Part shown: one piece after another, positions 55,177 to 64,000 of the stretch
Layout of the letters: each line of letters opens with the position of its first letter
Numbering within the stretch: the stretch's first letter is position 1
Assembly: GCA_015680685.1 (NCBI GenBank)
Contig: MNCI01005813.1
Location: forward strand, 194,373-258,372
From: Gnetum montanum
Taxonomy: Eukaryota; Streptophyta; Gnetopsida; Gnetales; Gnetaceae
Reading direction: 5' to 3'
DNA length: 64,000 nucleotides
Program-made: the position numbers and the translations under genes
Notes under the pieces: generated by a model
Seen by the model: the letters and a program-made list of their open reading frames with translations, nothing else
Told to the model about the DNA's origin: nothing
Databases searched by the model: none

Positions 55177-58038
55177 ATGGAATCGAAAGGCAAACACACA
55201 ATGGAAGGAAGGCCATCTCAACCAAGGGAGAAAAAACCTAGAATGGAAAGGGATCAAGAACAAGCCTAGGAAAAACCACTTGCAACCCATGCCACAAGTC
55301 CTCTTAGGGAAGAGGCTAAGGTGGAATCTATTCATTAGATTCCAAAACTAGCAATAGCAACAAAACATTTCCATCAGGATGAGGCACCAACATAATAAAA
55401 AAACCTTAAGGTGACCTTGACAAAAGCTTACCTAAATCAAATCAAATTAACGAAGGTTCAAAAAATAGTACTCCATGAGTTAAACTTTGGCCCCTTCCTA
55501 GAGCAAGCACTTGAAGAAGTATAGGACCAACTGAAGACCTCTTCTATGTGGCCAATTATCACTTTCACCAAGGAGTGGTACATGAGAGAGACATTCTTAT
55601 TCTAGAACAATAGGCATGTTGGTTCAATGGTCAAAATCAATGACATCTCAGTGTCCTACTTGGTGCAGGCCATTACTAAAGTGCTTGGGTTGCCAGAAAT
55701 AGGGGTAAATCTCACTAATATTCCAATGTAGAAAGACCCTAGCATTAAGAAGGAATGGATGTGATAGTGCTATGGTGTTGACCACAAGGAGTTTGGCATA
55801 CTCACATCGATAGAAAGGATCCACTACAAGATTTTAGCCTTTCACCTACATCCCATGGTGAGGCCTAGCAAGATCACCACGTTTTCTGCTTGTGTATGTG
55901 TTGCTCTAAGTGGGAGATTCCTTGTCAACCTTCCACAATTGATCTCTCTAGAGGTGGAGATGTGATTTAAAGAAAATGAAAGTGGAAGGAAGGTGCTTTT
56001 CTTCCCATGGCTCATCAAGAAACTCTATCAGAGGGGAGGGATAGTCCATTATATGAATGATGCTATTAGGCATGCTTCGATCACTAATTAGATGAAGATG
56101 ATGAAAGATAACATGCATGTAATAATCATTCAAGAAGAGGAGTAGCAACCACAACCTCCACCTACCACTCAAACAACTATCCCAAACATTGCTACAATAG
56201 CCCAACTATTGCGCAAATACTAAGAATGTCTCTTGAGTAAATAAGAGCAACAAATAGGAACAAGTGATGGGGACCCATCTATGTACTAGCCAAAAATGAG
56301 TTACCTAAATGAGGTAGCCTAAATAATCAGCCTGATGGAAGAAGGTGGATCCATTTTCTTGGCCCAATGAATGAAGTTCTCTATGAGATTGAATCCTAGC
56401 ACTAGAGAGGTTACGGTATCTCTCGCAAAATAGCAACCACTCCCAAAAATTTTTGAGAACGTCATGACCTTCTCAATGTTCTTGGAGGAAGGTAAGTAGG
56501 CAATAATACAAGTGATGCAGCACCAAGGGTAGGAGACAGTAATAGAGGTGGTTGCTGATAGAATTGCCAAAACACTTAGTGCACCTACAGTGTCTGTACC
56601 AGATGTCACTGCACTAAAAAATGTGTAGACATCCATAGGAACAATAAGTAGTAGAATAAGTGTAGCACAACATGAAGAAATACTAGATCGACTAGTGGAA
56701 ACTAGACAACCAAATTTTGATGTCTTTGATCTTCTAGATAATATTACTACAACCTAGTTAGAGCTACTAAAACCAAGGGGAAAAACATAATCTTGGAGAG
56801 GCAACTTGAAATGGCCAAGGAGATAAATGAACACTTGGTCGCTGAAGTTGCTGAATTAAGTGCCTAAATTACTAACCTTGCATTCTTCAACCTAACATTA
56901 ATAAAAGATGAGGCTCTTGAATAGCTTCACACAAGATTGAAAGGGATTGAGGATGTGATGGAAACAATAGCGTTCTACTGATCCTTGGCAGAGGTTACAC
57001 AATACAAAATTTAGAAGGCCTTGGATGAGACCTACCAGGAGAATGTGAAATTGACCATAGAGAACCATTGCGTATGTAATGTTGATGAGTATAAAAAATA
57101 ATTGATAGAATTTATTAATCAATAGTAAGAGCAATTGGCTTGAGTGAACATAATGCTAAGGAGATTGGTAGTTGAAAATAGAAACCTCTCCATGGAGGAG
57201 GTTTGTGTCCTTTGCCCAAAGACTATAATAGAGGTTGCTACCTAGAAATCAAAGTCACTCAAATTTGAGAGAGTCAAGGATCATTATAGAGATTAGATCA
57301 ATCTATAGAAAGATGTTAATGAAAAGCACATTTAGTTGGTAAAGGTAAAAGTAAATGAAACCCTCCAACAACTCTAGTAAGGAAGAGAAGTTTGACAACC
57401 TATTGTTGATGAGATGGATGCCTATAATAAGTAGAAATCTATATGAAGGAGTTGTGAATTAACAAGATGATAGAATACATGGATCTTGCCAATCTTTGAT
57501 ATGTAAATTTGGCTATGTTGATTATCGAATGGTCATGGTCAGAATTAGAGAAGTAAGTGGCTAACTCATACTTGTTGTACGAGTTGAGTTCAAGCATCAT
57601 AAAGACACCAAGTACAATTCTATGATGGAAAACATAGAACTCAAGGTTCTAATGGGAAAATACACTAATTAGAGATTTTCTATGAAGAACCTAGCCAAAA
57701 GAATGAATGACTACCAGGAACTACAAAATGTAGTTAGGGTGTTTGATGTCAAATATAAATTACTCACTACCTAGTTTGTCAATGTTAAGGAGTTATTCCT
57801 AATAATGTCCTATTTGTGGAATATCCCCATTCTAGCCCACATTGGTGATGCTGCGTGGACTATGAATGATTCCTAAAGTAAGGAGAAGAATATGAAGGTA
57901 TTACTAAATGCCTCTCACCTTCCAACAGAAGTTGCAACTACAGCAAGACACCAACAACTGCCTCAACCATCACATGTGCTTGAAGCCGATGAAGATCCTT
58001 TAAAACCTCAAGAACCTCCATCGTCTATGACTATCTGA
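55177..58038 (+). pseudogene. A1 extra ORF between pol and 3' LTR, about 950 codons
   Basis: Starts MESKGKHTMEGRPSQPRE at 55177 and ends at TGA 58036-58038 after SSMTI. The N-terminal half has ITFTKEWYMRETFLF, NDISVSYLVQAITKVLGLPEIG, RIHYKILAFHLHPMVRPSKI, ALSGRFLVNLPQLISLEVEM and KENESGRKVLFFPWLIKKLYQRGGIVHY. The C-terminal half is Lys/Glu-rich and helical (ERVKDHYRD, KVKVNETLQQL), likely coiled coil, followed by AHIGDAAWTMNDS and a Pro/Gln-rich end. The A2 copy aligns over its whole length. I see no signal peptide or membrane helix, so it does not look like env. A loose likeness to plant transposon-associated proteins with RGG-I/V-ending domains is possible. The function is unknown. Confidence 0.65.
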
Positions 58039-58264
58039 TCTTCTCAACCATCTTCATGCCATAAGAGGATGTGTTATCTAATTTTAAGTAGTTATGTCAT
58101 GGTGTTCATTTTTGTGTTATGAACACCACAATTTTTGTAATGTTTTTGATTTGTACACTTAGGCACTCAGTTTTGTCAAGTCAGTTTGTTATGTCAAGAG
58201 TCAGTCAATAATCCCATACCTTCCCAATCTTGTAAAGGAACTCAAGGATGAGGTTTTATTTAGT

Positions 58265-58274
58265 CATGGGAATA
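58265..58274 (+). promoter_or_regulatory. A1 polypurine tract
   Basis: CATGGGAATA directly precedes the A1 3' LTR start. It is shorter in G than the A2 tract, through presumed G to A changes. Confidence 0.55.
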
Positions 58275-59228
58275 TGATGAATCATCATTGTGTCATGCCA
58301 ATGAGCCCCCATTGATGTGGCCTCATCAATAGGAGCCCATCAATGCAATCCCATCCATGTGGTATTACCCCATCGATGAGGCCACATCTATGTAGTGTTT
58401 GTTGTGTCTATGGGGCCCCATCGACATAGCATTGGAATAAAATCTATAAATACGTGCTCATCAACCATATTTATGGGAGGTCAAGTCATAGTTGTAGTAG
58501 AGCTCCTATAGTTTTGTTTTTTTTAGAGTTAGAATATTTCTCTGAGTGCCTACAACAAGACTCAGAACATGTACAGATCTTTATTTGAGTACTGTTGTAC
58601 TTGAACCACACCAATGTGAATGGAAATAAAAAAGATGAGCCTTCTAATCAAACATTGCAACACTTAGAAGAGATTAATGGTTTATTTATGCATTTATTAT
58701 TTTCATTAATTATGTAATTAATTAAGCTAAATTAGACTTCAAACAATTAGTTAATTAATTAAGCTAAATAGATTAGACATATAAGTATGATCACTTCCAA
58801 CGTAAACACGTATTCGCTTGCAATGTTATTACTTAGTTTGCCCAATAGCATAGCACTTGGTAATCCCAGCAATGGATATGTGGGTTCAGGATGTGTACAG
58901 GAAGTGGGGCTAGATGCTTATGTTAGGACTAGTTAGAGATTAGCTAACTAGTTAAACTAAATTAATCATTAAATTACTTCATTTCTCTACTTTAAGTACC
59001 ATGAGCATAAAACATAAAATAATAAAAATCATATGCCTCTATTACACTTAACCATACCTTTGTACATCACAAGTGTAATTGGGAAAATAACAAATGATTG
59101 TTAGGACAAGGTTCACTTTGTAGAAGACTAGTGTATTGGAAGATAGAGTCTACAAAATTTGTCCAGATTGTGCATGAACACTTTGTGATTCGTATGGTTG
59201 AGCATAGGAGTACCTCAACCACTCATCA
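58275..59228 (+). mobile_element. A1 3' LTR
   Basis: It starts TGATGAATCATC and ends CTCAACCACTCATCA. TATAAATACG lies near 58445. U3 has GATGTGGCCTCATCAATAG and CATCGATGAGGCCACATC, an inverted pair. It is not followed by a primer site. The next bases, CTTGATAACCCTAGTG, continue the G2 LTR. Confidence 0.9.
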
Positions 59229-59589
59229 CTTGATAACCCTAGTGATAGTTTCATGAAGTCCAAGGTGTGTACAAAAGGTTAGTAATGAATACTCATCACA
59301 CTTAGGCTAGCTAGACTTTAATTTCCATTGTTAATTAGATTAAAAAATTAATTTCTTTGTCATCGTTAGGAGTAGCTTAGTGCCAAACAACATTAATTAT
59401 CATATGCCTCACTTTGGACTAAACCATATGTGAAAAAGCTACCACTAGTCTAAGTGGGAAGAAAGTGAATTACGATCAAGGCATAATGATTTAGATACAC
59501 AACTAGTCCCATCCATGGAATTCTACTAGATAGTGTATGAACACTTGTGATCTGTATGGTTGGGCATAGGGGTACCTTGCCACTCATCA
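59229..59589 (+). mobile_element. G2 5' LTR, right part (U5)
   Basis: It starts with the right copy of the A1 target duplication (CTTGA) and ends TTGCCACTCATCA before a primer site. It aligns in reverse complement with the G1 LTR at 23208-23520 (CACTTTGGACTAAACCATA, GGCATAATGA, AGTGGGAAGAAAGTGAATTA). Together with 30046-30700 it makes an LTR of about 1 kb. Confidence 0.85.
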
Positions 59590-59608
59590 TTGGCATTGTT
59601 GCTAGGGA
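59590..59608 (+). promoter_or_regulatory. G2 primer-binding site
   Basis: TTGGCATTGTTGCTAGGGA follows the LTR directly and matches TTGGCGCCGTTGCCGGGGA apart from C to T or G to A type changes. Confidence 0.85.
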
Positions 59609-59716
59609 TGGTGCTAGTTATCTCAATTAGTTATATTATATATGATCTCTATAAAAGCATTCATGATTTATCCTTCAAACACTATTAAATCACACACATC
59701 ATAAACCGACAATGAT

Positions 59717-62175
59717 GTGTCTTTTATAAGGAAGCAATAATGCATTGTATGGAGAGAACATTCACTGGAGAATGAGATATATGTTGAAGAAAATTGAAGT
59801 GACCAACCTCATGCTAGGGTTTCATATGTTCATAACCACCCTGACTACACTCAAGAACTACATTCACCTAAGGTAGACAAACCTAGAGGACATGAAGTAA
59901 GTCCTAAATCAAGGTAGGCATCAAGGCCTAGGACCTTCTCAAAACCTAGAAAAGATAAATCAAGGGATCCTGAAGAATACCATATAAGCCATGGAAATTA
60001 TCCTAGTTTCTAATATTTCTCTTCCTCTTCAACATCTAGTTCTAATGAAGATGAATGTAGGTATCAAGACAAAGCTCTACTATGGGGTTAAAATAAAAAT
60101 AGAAATCAAAACCACAGGAAAAATCAAAGACATAAAAATTAACATAGACAAAATCATCACAATAAGATGAATAGAAATAGAAATTTTCACCAAGACATGT
60201 CTGATAATGATAAACCCTTGTTGGCCACTAAGAGCATGCTGCAGATCATCAAGGTAATTGAAATACCCCGTAGGCATTTTAGGGAAAGTTGCATAAAAAG
60301 TCTTGATATGAATAATATCCCTAAATTTGCAAGAGGCTATGATTCTAATCTACAACATCATTTACAAGCATTCTATGATGTCTGTGTCTTACAAAAAATT
60401 GAAAGTGGATGGAAAAAGCTTAAGCTCTTTCCTAGGATACTAATAGATAAAGCCAAAGTGTGGTATAGATCGTTGAAACCAAATTCAATCCATCGGTGGG
60501 CCACAATACTAAAACTCTTCAATGAAAAATATCAAACCAATGTGAGGGTGTCCAACCTAAAGAAATGAATCCAAGAATGGAAGCAAGAACAACATGCATC
60601 CTTGGATATGATCCTAGATCAGTACTATTCTCTACTGAATAGATGCCTAGGCCATGGTTTCTCTAAGGAAGAGAAACTTTTCCACATTATAGATGGTCTT
60701 TGTAATGAAACAAGGGAGATCCTTGAGATGTATGCTCAAGGTCAATTATATGGGCTACGAATCCATGAGATCTAAGAGATAGTCGAGCATGTGGCAAAAT
60801 AAGAAGGAGAGCTATGTACATGAGAGAATATTGAGAAATATCACTAGGATCCACCTCTTCAACAGAAGAAGGTCCACATCTATGATAAGGAAAAAGAGGT
60901 AGCTATCAAGAAGGAGATTTTGCAATAAACCTTGTCAATACAAAGGTCTATCAATGAACTTGAAGCAAGGTTTGATAAGATGTCAGAATGGATATATGAG
61001 AAAGTTTTAGCTTTCGTATCAATCATAGAGGAGAGAGTAATGCAAAATTAATTAAGCGATCATAATAAATAGAGAAAAAGAATTAAAAAATAGCTAGGAA
61101 CACTTATTAGCAAATAGGGAAAATGGCTAAATAAGAAGAGGCTATAGACTCAACCACTGAAGAAGATTATGGATGTGACATCTACATATATGACCATCAA
61201 AAGAACTATTATCTAGTCATGTTACATTTACATGAGTATTGGGCTTTTGCATTAAATTCCAAGTTCGTACAGAAGCACATGCCTAAGAAATTACCTTTCT
61301 CCCAAAGTAATTATAGACAATCCTACAACTAATCATACTATCCTAGTGGGACTCCTTAGTAGCCTCAAAATTACTATCATCCACCACAATGGAAAAACCC
61401 ATAGTCATGGGGGAGGTCATCATCAAACCAGCCCTACCCTCACTAGTAGCTGAATCAATATAGATATTATGTTCAAAAACTTGTTTCCCCAACTAGTTCT
61501 ACATCCTCTACTTGAAATTGCTACTACTACTCTCTTGAGTATCATTGACCCGCAACATCTCCTGAAGGATTACCACCTTACACCTCTTACCCTTTCTCAT
61601 ATTCTTAATATTCTCATAGTCCACCTCATCACATGTCACCACAACAACATAGGAAGGTTTAACACCAGAACATCAATAAAAGAATGCCACTTGTACTATG
61701 AATTTGCATAGACATGATAATGCTAGTAGGTCCCCACCACATTTTTCAGAAATGTCCTTTCTTTTTTATGCCTCCCACACATAAGCATAACACTCGTGAA
61801 CCAACTAACTCATACAAACCAACATAATGCCAATCAAGTGCAACACCTTTCCTTTCACAACCAAGATCCTCTGATCCTATGCAAAGGCTAATATCCATTG
61901 TTACTCCAACACATAGCAAAAGTAATGAATCTATCTCTGTGGAGAGACAAATGAATACATGCATAACTAATCATGATCAAGAATGCAGTTGTGGGTCAAA
62001 CATCTGCAAAGTTGACACAACTCATACTCTAATCCACCATACATTTAACAATCAAGTGTGTGAGAACCAACCCATCTACATAGCCACCACTAAATTAGAA
62101 GACACCTAGTGACTTAAAAATGAAAGTGTAACACTATTTCATAGATGCATGGAGCCTACCTATCCACTTATCAAG
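59717..62175 (+). pseudogene. gag of gag-only LTR element G2
   Basis: Colinear with G1 gag. The start codon is GTG (VSFIRKQ) where G1 has ATG. HNHPDYTQELHSPKVDKPRG near 59840 precedes the capsid core at 60230-60568, an open frame of 133 codons: LDMNNIPKFARGYDSN, HHLQAFYDVC, LFPRILIDKAKVWYRSLKP and VRVSNLKK. GCDIYIYDHQKNY lies near 61170. The C-terminal part (61879-62109) reads SVERQMNTCITNHDQECSC. Pro/Tyr/Asn-rich linkers occur around 61300-61480. No protease or pol follows; the next sequence is the shared tail. Stops and frameshifts make this copy inactive. Confidence 0.8.
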
Positions 62176-63116
62176 TCTTGTTACAGTCAAACACTTAGTT
62201 GTGGGGGAAATGCCAAATCCTAACATTCAAAATTAATAGGTTTTTTTCATCTTTTTATTTAATAATTTTTTTATCATTTTCTCATTTCTTGATACAAATT
62301 TTTCCTATCCATTTCAAATTTTTCCACATGTTTTCTTCATTACCTTTGTTAGTAATCTCACTTGTGAATAAAATGACATAATGTAACCCATTGAGATGAG
62401 GTTTTATCTATGTTATCAAGTCATGAGGAACTAATTATTTGGATAGTGAGGCCACATCATCCATCCACCCATTCCATTAATAAGAGGCTCTTACCATTGT
62501 CATAATGATATTCTTCTTCATTATCAAACTAAGAATAAATTCGTAATCATTGTGCCTAGACAGAAAAGTGAAGAACCAAGTGGGAATGTAAAGGATGTGA
62601 CATCAAAGGGATTTGTGGAATCTATTTGACCACTTATGTATGTTCTATCATGTTGCCAAGGTTGTAATTATATCCTTGTAGATCTAACAAAAAATGGGAG
62701 TAAGAATATAATAAGTGTTGCCTTACCCTGTCACTAGAAAGACATGTTACCCATACATGAATGTAGTCCTCTAAAAAGGTTGACACAAATAAGAGTAAAA
62801 TAAAGGATACTAAATAAATTTTTGAGGGTCCCACTAGAAATCCATGTTACCCATGCCTAAAGATTGCTGGCTTCCTAGAATTTCATCAAAAAGGAAAAGG
62901 AAAAAGTGCCATAAATAAACTCCTCGCTTGGACAAAAATGCCAAGTGATGGTACTCCTTGCAATTGTGGTAGTCTTATAGTTGTCAAATGAAGCAATGAA
63001 ATGTCATTGGAATGTGGTATGGACCTAGTTTGAATCTTGGAAAGAAGGGTTAATGATTAGTTAATCATTAATAACACACAAGGATTCATTATGCCTATTG
63101 TAAGACACCTCACATC
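62176..63116 (+). mobile_element. G2 non-coding tail
   Basis: GTTGTGGGGGAAATGCC at about 62193 corresponds to the tract just after gag in G1 and just after integrase in A2. T-rich sequence, two ACATGTTACCCAT-type words (62743 and 62843, hence a local duplication of the CTAGAAAGACATGTTACCC block) and AAGTGGGAATG follow. No coding sequence. Confidence 0.65.
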
Positions 63117-63230
63117 NNNNNNNNNNNNNNNNNNNNNNNNNNNNNNNNNNNNNNNNNNNNNNNNNNNNNNNNNNNNNNNNNNNNNNNNNNNNNNNNNNNN
63201 NNNNNNNNNNNNNNNNNNNNNNNNNNNNNN
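63117..63230. other. Assembly gap, 114 Ns
   Basis: A run of N within the G2 tail. Confidence 0.99.
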
Positions 63231-63585
63231 GTTATTATAAGAGGGCATTAAAGGTGGAGCCTACTTTGGGGAGGATCCACTTGTATAATTGCTGTAACTT
63301 ATACTTATCTAGCACAACTGCATCATCTTGAACCTTCCAAATGCATAAACAATAAAATCAAAACCTTCCCTTTTCATATAATTGATCCATTCTACACCAT
63401 GAATCCAATACTGCTTTTCTTACACCTTCTAAAGATTTTAATGCCTAGAATTTTATCTTCCAACACTACCGATGCCTAAATATGAATTCTCACTTACCCC
63501 AAAACTGTGGATTTTTACATGAAACCTTCCAAAAAATCACAAAGCTTCATTTTCCATGTTGAATTTCCTCATTAAATGCACTTTC
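63231..63585 (+). mobile_element. End of G2 tail
   Basis: GGTGGAGCCTACTTTGGGGAGGATCCACTTGTATAA matches the GGGAGGATCCACTT block of G1, A1 and A2 tails. No gene is seen up to the LTR-like sequence that begins near 63590. The 3' LTR start is not precisely visible. Confidence 0.55.
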
Positions 63586-64000
63586 AAGAACCTCGATATC
63601 AACTACCTAATATAAGGTGGGACTCGACATCAAAGATCTGATATTGAGTCCATAAAACTAGAAATAAGACCCCTACTAATGAGTCATGTTTTTCAAGGCC
63701 ACAATATTAGATATCCAATTTGGAGCTACAATGTCGAGCATCCAATATTGAGGCATAACCTTTGATGTTGAGCATCTAATATTTCCCCTTCAATGCTAGC
63801 CTATAAATACCAAACTAGGATGCATAGTTGGGATATATATTGGAATTAAATTTTAGATAGCTTTCTCATAGAATTTTGATTTCAAGTCTATTATTTTCTG
63901 ATGCATGCCTGCAATGTGATGTTAAGTGATTGTATGACATCCTTATTTGAGTGTGATGTACTTGGACACGTTACATGATCGGCAATAAAGATAGAGATTA
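63586..64000 (+). mobile_element. G2 3' LTR, cut by the window edge
   Basis: GATATC/AATATT-rich repeats, a TATA box CCTATAAATACCAAAC near 63800, TGCATGCCTGCAATGTGATG and AAAGATAGAGATTA align with 30050-30490. The sequence runs off the right edge before U5, so the outer target-site duplication cannot be read. Confidence 0.75.

Noticed and set aside
31730-58038. Nuclear code in which TAA/TAG encode glutamine
   Set aside because: Many stops do fall at Gln positions, but Trp and Arg codons have also become stops (for example TK.VEV and N.EGPF in the Tat-like integrase, TGA near 31747), with frameshifts throughout. Methylation-driven decay is enough.
55177-58038. env gene
   Set aside because: The position fits, but no signal peptide, fusion-like or transmembrane segment is visible in either copy.
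30701-59228. Tandem array of retrotransposons formed by unequal LTR recombination
   Set aside because: The four LTRs pair as 1-4 and 2-3 by diagnostic words, and the flanks of the inner element match as a target duplication, so nesting explains the layout.

Overview
The window looks like nuclear DNA of a large, repeat-rich seed-plant genome. A gymnosperm is my best guess, because there are many old, heavily mutated LTR retrotransposons and almost no host coding sequence; this is inference, and nothing here fixes the species. Nearly all recognisable coding sequence is Ty3/gypsy gag or pol, broken by stops and frameshifts. I see no rRNA, tRNA, CRISPR array or intact host gene.

Left part (1-12.2 kb). 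Three unrelated Ty3/gypsy remnants lie side by side. A minus-strand gag-protease polyprotein (1-3239) is cut by the window edge and has a 26-bp minisatellite just upstream of its start. A plus-strand Tat-like pol (about 4.6-8.8 kb) has RT, two RNase H domains and integrase, with a foreign block of about 0.9 kb between RNase H and integrase. A third, minus-strand gag-protease fragment covers about 9.3-11.4 kb.

Middle (12.2-30 kb). From 13.2 to 15.4 kb lies a cluster of host-gene debris: a laccase fragment on the minus strand abuts a P1B heavy-metal ATPase fragment on the plus strand, next to unidentified exon-like pieces. From about 17.9 to 24.0 kb lies a minus-strand gag-only LTR element (G1). 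From 24 to 30 kb there is mostly unassignable AT-rich DNA, with one CpG-rich patch at 27.1-27.5 kb.

Right part (30-64 kb). This is a four-level nest reconstructed from LTR ends and target-site duplications. A second gag-only element (G2) has its 5' LTR split by an Athila-like element A1 (LTRs 30701-31574 and 58275-59228; flanks CTTGG/CTTGA). A1 is split in its 3' half by a relative, A2 (LTRs 38571-39531 and 53322-54249; flanks GTTCT/ATTGT, with ATTCT at the empty site). A2 is in turn split by a 2.4-kb solo LTR (47875-50287; exact GAAGT duplication) that carries a 179-bp tandem array. Relative ages follow: G2, then A1, then A2, then the solo LTR.

The most novel item is a long extra ORF of about 950 codons between pol and the 3' LTR in both A1 and A2. 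It is preceded by its own LTR-like promoter module and resembles no env protein that I can recognise. The second is that G1 and G2 share gag, tRNA primer site and tail with A1/A2 but lack all of pol at a similar junction, so they look like a gag-only family that could be mobilised by A-type partners. An exact 193-bp inverted repeat bounded by single Ns inside A1 gag is probably an assembly error.
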